Of a stretch of 64,000 nt of DNA, positions 34,462-43,054 are shown piece by piece. Location of the stretch: the NCBI RefSeq assembly GCF_002846415.1, contig NZ_PJMX01000001.1, positions 8,556,001 through 8,620,000 of the forward strand, given 5' to 3'. The position numbers and the translations under genes are program-made. The DNA comes from Streptomyces sp. TLI_146. GTDB lineage: Bacteria > Actinomycetota > Actinomycetes > Streptomycetales > Streptomycetaceae. The notes beneath the pieces are model-generated. The model searched no databases. It saw only the letters and a list, made by a program, of their open reading frames with translations, and was not told the origin of the DNA. Numbering within the stretch: position 1 is the first letter of the stretch; every line of letters begins with the position of its first letter.

Positions 34462-34956
34462 CTAACTGGTCTGTGGAGTGCTCCGCAGAGCCGTATCCCG
34501 TCTGTAGAACCCGGCCAGATCCGCGCGGCTGCCGGTTGCCGCGCGGGCCCCGGGGGGAAGCCCCCTCACCGGGGCCCGCGCCGCGCCCGTCCCGGACGCG
34601 CTGCTCTTGAGCAGCGCCTCCCACGATTTCCCGGGCCGGGTGTTCGGTGGATGCCCTTCACAAGTGCCTGACCAGCGGAGATGACAGTCGGAACGGGAGG
34701 GAACGACTGCCGACGCGCTCCGTGTCCTCGGTGGCGCTGTCTTTGGTGCGTACGTTCCGGGTGTCACCGTCGGTTGCCGCCGCGCAGGCGTTGACGGGAC
34801 GGTGGTCCCTGCCGACTGCCTGGCGGGCTGCGCCGACCACTGCTGCCGCGCCCTCGGAGGGGGAGTCGCGCTTTCTGTCGACCCCACTGCGACCAGCAGT
34901 GCAACACTCGCGGACCCGGCGGCGATCCCGCGCAGGCACACGGCTCGGGACACCAT
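34462..34956 (-). CDS. Secreted protein of unknown function
   Basis: The protein has 164 residues. ATG 34954-34956 follows GAGGAGGAG at good distance. The signal is SRAVCLRGIAAGSASVALLVAVG, cleaved near ESA-TP. The mature part is rich in Arg, Ser, Thr and Pro, low in complexity, with two cysteines (SDCHLRWSGTCEG). A perfect 13-bp GC hairpin (34541-34553 with 34569-34581) lies inside the last quarter of the frame and looks like a terminator. The natural C-terminus may therefore have been near residue 125-140, with the present reading continuing past it after a frameshift. Confidence 0.5.
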   Translation of the reverse strand: MVSRAVCLRGIAAGSASVALLVAVGSTESATPPPRARQQWSAQPARQSAGTTVPSTPARRQPTVTPGTYAPKTAPPRTRSASAVVPSRSDCHLRWSGTCEGHPPNTRPGKSWEALLKSSASGTGAARAPVRGLPPGARAATGSRADLAGFYRRDTALRSTPQTS

Positions 34957-35438
34957 GGAGACTCCTCCTCGACGACTGTCCGGACCGCTCCGAGGATGTC
35001 GGGGGCAGTCGTTGTCGAACTCCACAGAGCATCGGGCGCCAAGACGGAACCCGGCAATCCGTAGCACCACGTAAAAGTTTCCGAGCCGTCGGCCACCAGG
35101 GCCGTCAACGCTCCGTGGTGCCCGCCCCGATAGCCTGTGGGGGATGAAGGTGGGTGCGGGTTCTGCGTGGAGGGGCGTCGTCGCGAGCGGCGCCTGACGG
35201 GTCGGTCCAGCGGTCAGCGCCGGATCGTAAGGAATGCCCTTGGCCCGCAGCGGTCGTGACAGATACTCAGGCTTCGGGCAGTCAGTCTTTTTCAAGACCT
35301 TCGAGAGCGAACCCGCCCTCGAAGGACACGCGGTATCTGATCCGAGCGCCGACTCCGGCACCGTGCGCTCCATGCCCGAGTTGGACCACCCGTCGCGTAC
35401 GCGCGTCACGTAGGCATCTGCGGCCGGACGGTTTCGGG
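34957..35438. other. No gene recognised
   Basis: Minus-strand frames here (for example LSKVLKKTDCPKPEYLSRPL near 35250-35310) look slightly protein-like but lack a start, a ribosome site or a family. Confidence 0.4.
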
Positions 35439-35651
35439 TCATGACCGCCGCTCCCGTCGTGCGCACTCGCGCAGGGCCATCCGGGCCGCGGGGGAGGGTC
35501 CCTCCGGGCCCCAGTACGGGTGGGCGGCGATCAGGAGCCTGCGGCGGGCGGCTGCTGTCCCGCCCGGCGCGGGATCGGTCAGCTGTCGGTAGGCGTCGTA
35601 CCACGCCACCTGGGCTGTCGCGAGATCACGGGGGAAGGGGGGCGTTGCCAT
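35439..35651 (-). CDS. Small conserved actinobacterial protein
   Basis: The protein has 70 residues, starting at ATG 35649-35651. PFPRDLATAQVAWYDAYRQLTD, then AARRRLLIAAHPYW and a C-terminal helix RMALRECARRERR. This helix-turn-helix-sized pattern (PFP-DL-Q-AW--TY--L, then RRRLL) is a frequent Streptomyces hypothetical with no known role. The frame extends upstream without support. Third-position GC agrees with coding. Confidence 0.65.
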   Translation of the reverse strand: MATPPFPRDLATAQVAWYDAYRQLTDPAPGGTAAARRRLLIAAHPYWGPEGPSPAARMALRECARRERRS

Positions 35652-35857
35652 GGCTATATCGGAGCGTGCGTTCGAATAAGTAGGCAAAAGGCCAGGCGGG
35701 ACCCTGTATGGCCATGCGGTCGTGACGGCTGCGGCGGGGAGGAGCGTGGCCGGTGCGGCCGGGCGGGGATCGGGGCGCAATGCGCGGGCTGCGTCCCGCT
35801 CGGACGCGCACCGGCTACGAAAGTGACTGCTTTACGGCGTGGACAACGGCAGGTCCG

Positions 35858-36442
35858 TCAGTCGGCGATCTTGGCGTACTGGTACGAAGTCTGGCCGTTC
35901 TCGTCGCCGGAGTGTTGCCGGCCGACCATCACCTCTTGGGGGCCCGCCTTGGAGTAGCTGCTGCTCTCCCTCTGGCCCGGGGTCCAGCGGTACGAGGTCA
36001 GTTCGACCGGTCGTCCCCCTACGGACATCGAGGCGGTCGCGTACCGCGTCTGGCCGTTCTCGTCACCCGTGTGCTGCCGGCCGACCAGGACCTGGTCGCC
36101 GGGCGCCGCGAAGTGCGAGTTGCTCTCCCGCTGGGATGCGCTCCAGATGGGCGCGCTCACTGTCACCATCTCGTTGTCGATGAGGATGAAGCCGCAGTAG
36201 TACGTGGTGTTGCCGTTCTCGTCACCGGAGTGCGCCCGGCCGAGCAGGACCTGGTTGGTGGGACAAGTGACGGGGGTCCCCGCCGATTCCCTCACGGTCT
36301 GGGTGTAGCCGTCGATGATGACGATCTCCGACTGTGCGGCGGCGCTGGCTTCGGTCGTCGCTGCCGTGCCGAGCCCTGCGGACAGGAGGGCGACGCTCGC
36401 CAGGGCCAGAGTCCGCCTGGTCGTACGCGAGAAGTGGGTCAT
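35858..36442 (-). CDS. Secreted protein with three GDENG repeats
   Basis: The protein has 194 residues, starting at ATG 36440-36442 with AAAGGA upstream. The signal is FSRTTRRTLALASVALLSAG, cleaved near ASA-AA. The mature protein has three repeats of about 45 residues, each with a [VL]-[LM]-[LV]-G-R-x-H-[ST]-G-D-E-N-G-x-T-x-Y core: LLGRAHSGDENGNTTY, LVGRQHTGDENGQTRY and MVGRQHSGDENGQTSY. Each is preceded by a strand with Glu-Ser (QRESNSHF, QRESSSYS). The acidic DENG turn may bind a cation. Two cysteines (TCPTNQ, YYCGF) lie only in the first repeat. I know no named family for it. Single gene. Confidence 0.75.
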   Translation of the reverse strand: MTHFSRTTRRTLALASVALLSAGLGTAATTEASAAAQSEIVIIDGYTQTVRESAGTPVTCPTNQVLLGRAHSGDENGNTTYYCGFILIDNEMVTVSAPIWSASQRESNSHFAAPGDQVLVGRQHTGDENGQTRYATASMSVGGRPVELTSYRWTPGQRESSSYSKAGPQEVMVGRQHSGDENGQTSYQYAKIAD

Positions 36443-36789
36443 GAGTGTCCTTTCGTGTGACAGTGCGTGCCGCATCCGATTGCTGGAGCGGAGCGACATA
36501 TTCCGCCTGTCGTTCGGCGAGACGTATCCCCCTCAACTGCCGAGATGACGCAGTGGAGTTCGTTTGTGGCGTGAAGTGGTCGCCGTGTCCGGTCACGCGC
36601 CCTTGCCTGGGTCAGGACCGGCGTATCGGCGGCGCGACCTCCATCAACGCCACGGAGAAACAGCGCGGCGACACTGCCCGCGACCGCCTCGGCTCTCGCG
36701 GACCACACCCGCTGGAGCGATCCGGAAGCACGAAGCAGCGGCCCTTGCCTGTCGCACGCCGGAGCGACTGGCAGGGGCATGCGCGCCGC
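36443..36789. other. No gene recognised
   Basis: Upstream region of the GDENG gene running into the TipAS-like remnant. No supported gene. Confidence 0.4.
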
Positions 36790-37040
36790 CTGGGATCCGG
36801 CTGGCGGAACTGTCGGCCGCAGGCCTGCCCGCTGACGCCGATGCGGTGCAGGCCGAGATCGACACCCGGTACCGGACGCTGGCTCAGAGCCGGGCGCCAC
36901 CGCTCAGGAGCACCGCGCGATCGGGGCGTTGCTGCGTGGCAAGCGAACACTGGCGCGCGGTGTACGAGTCGCTCGCGCCGGGCCTGGCCGCCCGCCAGCG
37001 GGACGCCATCGAGGCGTACGCCGCGACCCGGCTGCGCTGA
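36790..37040 (+). pseudogene. TipAS-domain (MerR-type) C-terminal remnant
   Basis: The plus-strand frame reads RLAELSAAGLPADADAVQAEIDTRY and, at its end, WRAVYESLAPGLAARQRDAIEAYAATRL. In TipA-like MerR regulators the drug-binding TipAS domain ends with FTANYDRHAPGLAEFVRDAI, a good match. The DNA-binding half is missing and the frame before it is not protein-like, so this is the tail of a broken regulator gene. Confidence 0.5.
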
Positions 37041-37494
37041 GCCGGGACAGGGCCGTCGCAACGGGGTGCGGAGGCCCTGCCCGGTAGGGCCGGGCCCCTT
37101 GCCAGTTCCGCGGGCAAGGAGGCCACCAGTGTTGTCTGTCCGGGTGTGCGGACTGTGTCCACCGGGCCCCGGCATGTCAGGGTCGTACAGCCGGACCGGC
37201 GAGGCGGGGCCGGGCGGGCCGGGGGTCACAGCCCGTATCGGTGTGTGGGCTCCCTCACCGCCGCGTGGCCGCAGCTGTCTACTCACTTGTCGGCGCGTCG
37301 GCGGGTGTTGTCGAGGAACGTGCCGAGTTTGGCCTCCACCGGACTTACGCCGTAGCCGCAGTGGAGGAACCACTGAGGTTCCCGGCCGGCGGCGAGTTCT
37401 TGGCCGCATATACCGACAGGAAGCCGGCACGCCGCTGGTGAAGGGCCGGGGCGGTAGGGGAGGCCGGGGCCGCTGAGGGGGTCTGTTCAGGTCC
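37041..37494. other. Mostly non-coding; one minus-strand fragment
   Basis: From about 37435 down to the stop at 37283-37285 the minus strand reads EPQWFLHCGYGVSPVEAKLG and ends in DNTRRRADK. It looks like the end of a real protein but is not identified and has no start. Confidence 0.35.
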
Positions 37495-37656
37495 TCAGCG
37501 GGTGTGGGGGCCCATGTGTGTATGGCCAGCGGGATCCATCGCGGTGATACGCGCCTCGGCGTGGGTCGTTTCAGGTCGCTCGGCCGGTGCTTTGGCTGAC
37601 TGGTCAACCTTCGCGTTCTTCTTGCGCGGATGTGTCGTCTTCTTCTTCTCGGCCAC
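37495..37656 (-). CDS. Small basic protein
   Basis: The protein has 53 residues. GTG 37654-37656 has GGGAGA 7 nt upstream. The sequence is very basic at first (AEKKKTTHPRKKNAKVDQ) and then ETTHAEARITAMDPAGHTHMGPHTR, with histidines near the end. There is no hydrophobic segment. It may be a nucleic-acid- or metal-binding small protein. No family is known to me. A frame this short is supported mainly by its ribosome site and composition. Confidence 0.5.
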   Translation of the reverse strand: MAEKKKTTHPRKKNAKVDQSAKAPAERPETTHAEARITAMDPAGHTHMGPHTR

Positions 37657-38271
37657 GGCGTCGTCTCCCAGTATCCGGGGTCTCCCAGCGTCGCACTGAT
37701 GCGGTCCCCCGGCATCCGGCGCCCCCTCACCCTGCCCGCCGCCCGTCCGGCAGGGGTGCACGTACGGTCCCGGGGCTCTGTGCCAGGCCCCCGGGAGGCC
37801 CGTAGATCGAACGCCGATGGCCATGACGCCCTCGTCCATGAGACCAGCCGCACGGCTGCTCCGGCCGTGCAACCCCGAGCCGGGACTCACCACGACAACC
37901 ACCCCGGCGCCGACCACGACTGCGAAGGCATACCCCAGGTCGGCCCCGCTACGCGGAGACCGACCCGATCTGGGCGCCACCGAATTGCACCAAGCACCCG
38001 TGGCGCGGGGAGGGGTGGCCGATTCCGAGGACGTTGCCCCGAATGCTTCCGGGCCACGAAGACGGAGGACAGGAGTTCTCGGTCCACCTGGCTCTTGCGG
38101 AAGTCACGCTCTCGGTAAAGGTGAGCGGTCCTCGGCTGAGGGTCCCCGGGCAGCTGGCCGGGTACCGTGTGCCGGCCCCGCCGAAGTAGTTGCTCTGCAC
38201 GAGATCCTGACGCCTTTGAGTCTGCCGCCAGGGTGGGTCCGACTTCGGGGCGATGCTCGCGGAGTGGTAGG
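37657..38271. other. No gene recognised
   Basis: 615 bp before the TetR gene; nothing supported on either strand. Confidence 0.45.
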
Positions 38272-38844
38272 TCAGGTGACTTTCCAGGCCGCCTCGATCA
38301 TCTGGAAGATCTCGTCCACGGCGGCCTGCGGTTCGTCCGCCTCACGGGCAAGCGAATAGGCGTCGATCACGAACCGCGCGATCGTCCGGCAGGCCGTTGC
38401 GCTCTGTGCCACGCCGGGATCGGCGGCGATGGCCGTGGCCAGCGACTCCGCGTGGCGCAGCCGCATCGACTCCTCGTACTCCCGCAGCGCGCGTGACTCC
38501 TCGATCATGCGGTAGATCGGGGCGGTGCCGTCCCCGGTGCAGTGCCGGACCATGGCCTGGATCTCGCGGCGCAGTGCGGGGATGAGTGGCTCGTGCGGCG
38601 CGCGCTCGGTGACCGCCTGGGTGAGGCGTTGTTCGAAGTTGTCGTCCTGCTCGAAGACCAGGGCCTCTTTCGAGGCGAAGTGGGAGAAGAGCGTGGTGAC
38701 GGCCACGTCGGCCTCGGCGGCCACGTCACGGATGCCCACCGCGTCGTACCCGCGTTCCAGGAAGAGCCGAAGGGCGGTGTCGGCGATCTTCTGGCGGGTC
38801 GCGGCCTTCTTGCGTTCACGGCGTCCGGTCGTCGGCACGGTCAT
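38272..38844 (-). CDS. TetR-family repressor
   Basis: The protein has 190 residues, starting at ATG 38842-38844. N-terminal HTH at residues of about 10-55: RQKIADTALRLFLERGYDAVGIRDVAAEADVAVTTLFSHFASKEAL. The remaining helices form the ligand domain; the C-terminus (IARFVIDAYSLAREADEPQAAVDEIFQMIEAAW) fits the TetR_C clade seen near short-chain and quinone reductases. It is divergent from the oxidoreductase at 38916 with only 71 bp between, and a palindrome lies in that gap. It most likely represses both genes until an electrophile or quinone binds. Confidence 0.92.
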   Translation of the reverse strand: MTVPTTGRRERKKAATRQKIADTALRLFLERGYDAVGIRDVAAEADVAVTTLFSHFASKEALVFEQDDNFEQRLTQAVTERAPHEPLIPALRREIQAMVRHCTGDGTAPIYRMIEESRALREYEESMRLRHAESLATAIAADPGVAQSATACRTIARFVIDAYSLAREADEPQAAVDEIFQMIEAAWKVT

Positions 38845-38872
38845 GCCGCTGACACTACCAAATCCAAAGGTG

Positions 38873-38898
38873 TAACGGTTTCAAACACATAACCGTTA
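38873..38898. promoter_or_regulatory. TetR operator, perfect 8-bp inverted repeat
   Basis: TAACGGTT (38873-38880) and AACCGTTA (38891-38898) are exact complements 10 bp apart, centred between the divergent TetR and oxidoreductase starts. TAGTGT boxes on each side could serve as -10 elements, and neither gene has a ribosome site, which suggests leaderless transcripts. Confidence 0.75.
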
Positions 38899-38915
38899 GT
38901 GTTACGGTCGCCGAC

Positions 38916-39809
38916 ATGAAGAGAGTGAACTTCGCCGAGTTCGGCGGTCCCGACGTTCTCCACCTCGTCGACACCGAGGAGCCCCATGCGGGTCCCGGTC
39001 AGATCCGCGTCGCCGTGCGGGCGGCGGGTGTGAACCCCGTCGACTGGAGGATCCGGGAAGGCCAGTTCCAGAAGGTCCGCCCGATCGAGTTGCCCGCCGG
39101 TATCGGGCAGGATGCCGCCGGGGTGGTCGACGAGGTCGGCGCGGGTGTCGACGGGGTCGAGGTGGGTGACCACGTGTTCGGGCGCGGCTCAAGTACCTAT
39201 GCCGAGGTTGCCGTGCTGTCGGCCTGGGCCCGGATACCGGAGGGGCTGACGTTCGAAGAGGCTGCCGGGTACCCCTCCGTGGTGGAGACCGCGCTGCGCA
39301 TCCTCCGCCAGGTCGGTGTGCGGTCCGGGCAGACGCTGCTGGTCAGCGGCGCGTCCGGGGGAGTCGGTTCGGCGGTGCTACAGATCGCCCGCGACCGCGG
39401 GATCACGGTGATCGGCACGGCCGGGGCCGCGAACCAGGACTATCTGCGGAGCCTGGGTGCCCTCGCGGCGACGTACGGCGAAGGCTGGGTCGAGACGGTG
39501 CGGCAGCTCGGCCAGGTTGACGCGGCGCTCGATCTGGCCGGGTCGGGCGTGATCCGCGAACTCATCGAGCTGACTGGGGATCCGCAGAAGGTGATCTCCA
39601 TCGCCGATCTCGGCGCGCCGGAGCTCGGTGCCCGGTACTCCGGCGTGACCGGGAACGTGCCGCAGGCCCTCGCCGAGGCCGCCGCCCTCATCGCGCGGGG
39701 AAAGCTCCATATCCCGGTCGAGAAGTCGTACACGCTCGCCGAGGCCGCGGCGGCACACATCGACAGCCAGGCCGGTCACACGCGCGGGCGCCGGGTCATC
39801 GTCGTCTGA
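38916..39809 (+). CDS. NADPH-dependent quinone oxidoreductase (MDR family)
   Basis: The protein has 297 residues, starting at ATG 38916. It is a zinc-free medium-chain reductase of the QOR type: GroES-like N-terminus (AVRAAGVNPVDWRIREGQF, LPAGIGQDAAGVVDEVGAGV, VGDHVFGRGSSTYAE), then the nucleotide-binding motif VSGASGGVGSAVLQIARDRG with Ala-Ser-Gly in place of the classic GxGxxG spacing, typical for NADPH. The C-terminus is LAEAAAAHIDSQAGHTRGRRVIVV. There is no zinc ligand set. It reduces quinones or enones. The divergent TetR and its operator point to induction by a reactive substrate. Confidence 0.92.
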   Translation: MKRVNFAEFGGPDVLHLVDTEEPHAGPGQIRVAVRAAGVNPVDWRIREGQFQKVRPIELPAGIGQDAAGVVDEVGAGVDGVEVGDHVFGRGSSTYAEVAVLSAWARIPEGLTFEEAAGYPSVVETALRILRQVGVRSGQTLLVSGASGGVGSAVLQIARDRGITVIGTAGAANQDYLRSLGALAATYGEGWVETVRQLGQVDAALDLAGSGVIRELIELTGDPQKVISIADLGAPELGARYSGVTGNVPQALAEAAALIARGKLHIPVEKSYTLAEAAAAHIDSQAGHTRGRRVIVV

Positions 39810-40897
39810 GCCGATCTCCGGCCGGTCGTCCGTCGGTTGTCGGAGGCGGGTACCGTCGCGGCCGGAGGCCTCCTGCTCGATGCGACTGGCATCGTGATCC
39901 GACTGCGAGACGGCAGCGCTGCGATTCAGTGGGGCCAGTTGGTCCTGCGGCATTGTCGCCCAGCGCCACTGCCAGCGGCGGCCGAGTGGCCCTCTTGGCC
40001 CCGGGGTGAGTGACGGCCGGAGCCGTATCACCGACAGTGCCGCTCCGTCCCCGTCCTCCCAGCTGTTCGAGCCGGTGAACTCCCGTCCCCCCGGATGCCG
40101 GTGAGGACGTTCGGTGCGAGGACGCCGCGGAAGGGGAACCGGCCGTCCCCGCACCACGGCCGCCGCCGGAGATACCACCCCCCCGGCGGCGGCCCACAGC
40201 CTTGCCGGCCGGGCTGCCCGGCCGCGAGCGCGACCTCGCACTCCGGCAGTACGCGGCACCGGCCCGCATCGAGCCCATCACACCGGCCAACTACCTCTAG
40301 AGAAAGCCATGTTGAGGAGCGGGCTCTCGTGCGGTGGTGGCGCGCTGTGGGTCCCGCATGTGGTGCGAGCCGTGCAGGTTCCGTCCTTGCTCCGCAGGGT
40401 GTGAAGGGTCGGGCCGCGCGTCGCGTGGTGAGTGCGTGTCGCGCTCCAGCGTCCCGTTCCGCGTTGCGTGCGCTGCGGCGGGCCCGTCGACCGCGTGGCG
40501 CAGCAGGATTTCCACGAGTTCGGGCTCCGTGAGCCGCATGGCGGCATGCGCTGTGCCTCTGCCGTGAGGAGCTGGAGCCCGCCACCGCTGACCCTGCGGC
40601 GGGTCCGCAAAGGGAGTTTCACAGAGGGGTTGTTCCGGCGGCGCGACTGAGGCTGTTGATCTCCCGCGCGGCGGGAGGTGCGGTGCGGGTGAGCCGCGTA
40701 CTTCACCGCGCGCCCGAGATTCTGTGGTCGCGCGTTGGAGACCAGGCCGCGGCGCCGCACAAGACTTTTCGACGGCTCCGTCACCAAGGTGTGGATGCTT
40801 CGGGTGGGGCGGACTCGGTTTCGAACAGCGGGTGTGGCTTTTTGGTACTCCGCGCGGCATACACGGGGCTTGTTCCTATTGATTCGATAATGCCGAT
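39810..40897. other. 1.1-kb stretch without a recognised gene
   Basis: Several frames are open but basic and Pro/Arg-rich. A minus-strand piece near 40440-40545 (LTEPELVEILLRHAVDGPAAA) is the most protein-like. GATAAT at 40886-40891 is a likely -10 box for the next gene. Confidence 0.45.
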
Positions 40898-42175
40898 ATG
40901 AGTGCCTGCTATGGATTGTCCGGCCTGGTGAGACCTGTGGTCTTGGCCAGTGCGGGAGTCTGCCTGCTCGGAGCGGCGCCCCTGGGGGGTGGTGATGGCG
41001 ACGCGCTGCGCATGGCGGTTTCGACGAACAGTGTTTCCGTGGTGGGGGTCCGGGTGCGAGTGGGGCAGGAGTTGATCCGGACCTATCGCTTGCGTAATTT
41101 CGCGGAGTGGGGCCTCCGGGACGTCAAGGTGGTCGACGCGCAAGCGGTGGGGGGCGTGGCGCGGTGCCCCCGGGGGGCGCTGGCTCCGCTGGGAACGATG
41201 GTGTGCCGAGCCGTGGTCCGCGCGGCGGCGGGTCGGCATGTCAGTCGGGTCACTGCCACGGGTGTGCCCACGTGGGAGGGTTACCGGTCGGCTTACGCGG
41301 CTGCCCCGGCTGGTTACGACGCCCGTGCCTCGGTGTTGACGCTTGAGCGCTCCGCATCGCAGAAACGTCTCTCCTATCGGCTGGTGTACTCGGGCCCGGC
41401 GCCCTTGGAGAACGTAAGGTTGCGGGATCCGCTGCTGGACCCGGCGGCTTTGCGGTGTGCTTCGGGCGGGGGACTGCCCCCCAGCTTGCCGGCCGGCTCG
41501 GATCTGGAGTGCGGGGCTCCTGCGCCGGACCAGCCCGGGCCGCACGAGTCGGTGGCCCGGATTTCGGGAACGACCGCGGACAAGGCCGTGTCCTGGACCG
41601 GAAAGCCGCTGCCCCCGCTGGCCCTTGCCGCTGAGGCAGTCGGCGGATACACCGTCCCGGTGCCCTCTCGGCCCTCCATGCCGCCTCGACGGGCCCGCCC
41701 GGTCCGTCCGGATGGTCTCTCCGGTTCTGTGGGCGAAGGGATGCGCCGCTTGGCCCGGGGGGTCTTGCCGCGCGGTGCGCAGGACCGGCCGGGTCCGTCG
41801 GCTACGGCTGTCCCGCGCCGGGAGGCCCCGCTGCTCCCGCCGGGGTCGGCAGCACTGCCGCCTGGTCCTGTGCCGCCCGGTGCTCTGGGGTTCCTGGGTG
41901 TTCCTGTACCGCCGGGCGTTCCGGTGACAGGGGATGTGTTCGGCGCGGGTCCGTTCGGTCCGACGCCGGGGCGGCCTGTGCCCGTTGTGCCGACGGCGGC
42001 GCCGCTTCCCCCGGGGGCTGCGCTGTCCGGCCGCAGGGGCCATCCACCTGGCGACCCGCTTGAAGAGGGGATGGACTGGGCGTTCATCTCGTTGATGGTC
42101 GTGGCCTTCCCAGCCCTCCTGGCTGCCATCACCTCCGTATCGCGCAGATCGAACCCCCCGGGGGAGAGGGACTGA
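40898..42175 (+). CDS. Surface protein with DUF11-like repeats and C-terminal membrane anchor
   Basis: The protein has 425 residues. ATG 40898 is 6 bp after GATAAT (40886-40891), so the mRNA is probably leaderless. The signal is LVRPVVLASAGVCLLGAAPL. Residues of about 40-230 form two beta domains like DUF11/adhesion modules (VRVGQELIRTYRLRNFAEWGLRDVKVVD, LSYRLVYSGPAPLENVRLRDPLLDP). Cysteines are spaced as in such domains (ARCPRG, MVCRAV, LRCASG, LECGAP). A long Pro-rich stalk (about 240-385) leads to one transmembrane helix (WAFISLMVVAFPALLAAI) and a short basic tail. The DUF4239 gene starts 1 bp after the stop, so the two are co-translated. Confidence 0.75.
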   Translation: MSACYGLSGLVRPVVLASAGVCLLGAAPLGGGDGDALRMAVSTNSVSVVGVRVRVGQELIRTYRLRNFAEWGLRDVKVVDAQAVGGVARCPRGALAPLGTMVCRAVVRAAAGRHVSRVTATGVPTWEGYRSAYAAAPAGYDARASVLTLERSASQKRLSYRLVYSGPAPLENVRLRDPLLDPAALRCASGGGLPPSLPAGSDLECGAPAPDQPGPHESVARISGTTADKAVSWTGKPLPPLALAAEAVGGYTVPVPSRPSMPPRRARPVRPDGLSGSVGEGMRRLARGVLPRGAQDRPGPSATAVPRREAPLLPPGSAALPPGPVPPGALGFLGVPVPPGVPVTGDVFGAGPFGPTPGRPVPVVPTAAPLPPGAALSGRRGHPPGDPLEEGMDWAFISLMVVAFPALLAAITSVSRRSNPPGERD

Positions 42176-42176
42176 C

Positions 42177-42944
42177 ATGTTCGGTGTGGGAATCGTGTAC
42201 GCGCTGGTGGGCGCGACGGCGGCGTTCGGTCTGACGTGGGCGCTGTCGCGTAGCGAAGCGTCGAAGAAGGCCCATCTGGAGGCCCCGGCGCTGGCGTTCG
42301 TGGGGAGCGCGACACTGGCGCTGTTCGTCCTGGTGGCGGCGTTCTTGGTGGCCAGCTCCTGGCAGCAACGCAATGCGGCAAGCGATCACACTTACCAGGA
42401 GGCCCGCGGCCTGGAGTCCGCCTATGCCGCTGCCGGCGCGCTCCCGGTCGCACAAGGAATGGCGGTCCGTGAGCAGATGAGGGCTTACGTCCCGGAGGTG
42501 GCAGGGCCCGAGTGGGCTCTCATGCGGCGTCAGGAGATGAGCCCGAGCGCCTCGCGCATGCTCGACCGCACGAGGCTGGCGGCCGCACGCCTGCCGGAAA
42601 CGAGCGAGGAGGTCAAGACGGCCAAGGAGACGCTCACCACCGCCCTGGCCGCGGTGACCACCGCACGCAACCAGCGCTCCAGCGACATGCGGTGGAGCGT
42701 GCCGGATCCCATTTTCTACGCATTGATCGCCACGGCCTTGCTGGTTTTGCTGTACCCGGCGTTGGTCGGTATCAACGCCGGGCCGCGGCACATGCTGGTG
42801 ATGTTCTTGTTGGGAACCGTCTTGGGGTTCGGGGTCTATTTGGTCTCCAGTCTCCAGCATTCCTTCTCCCCGCCCCTGGGGATCGAGCCGGATGCCTACC
42901 GCCAGACACTCGCCCGGTTCGACCAGATGGATGCGTCCACCTAG
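42177..42944 (+). CDS. DUF4239 membrane protein
   Basis: The protein has 255 residues. ATG 42177 lies 1 bp behind the upstream stop. There are four membrane helices in two pairs: near residues 1-20 (GIVYALVGATAAFGLTWAL), 40-62 (ALAFVGSATLALFVLVAAFLVA), then about 120 residues of periplasm-side helix (SDHTYQEARGLESAYAAAGALP, REQMRAYV), then ALIATALLVLLYPALVGI and MLVMFLLGTVLGFGVYLV. This is the DUF4239 (bestrophin-like) topology. Function is unknown. A second family member is at 55610-56458; they share topology rather than close identity. Confidence 0.85.
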   Translation: MFGVGIVYALVGATAAFGLTWALSRSEASKKAHLEAPALAFVGSATLALFVLVAAFLVASSWQQRNAASDHTYQEARGLESAYAAAGALPVAQGMAVREQMRAYVPEVAGPEWALMRRQEMSPSASRMLDRTRLAAARLPETSEEVKTAKETLTTALAAVTTARNQRSSDMRWSVPDPIFYALIATALLVLLYPALVGINAGPRHMLVMFLLGTVLGFGVYLVSSLQHSFSPPLGIEPDAYRQTLARFDQMDAST

Positions 42945-43054
42945 CAGCACCGGGGCCGGAGTCCGGTGGGCGTGGGGCCATATGGGCTAAAGGTGGGGAC
43001 GAGGGTGAGCGTGGCCGGTGCGATGAGCAAGGTGTGTGACTGCATGGTGAGGTT

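Noticed and set aside
32794..34671. 625-residue plus-strand frame
   Set aside because: It is antisense to the beta-helix gene, rich in Gly/Ala/Arg/Val with no motif. This is a GC-rich shadow.
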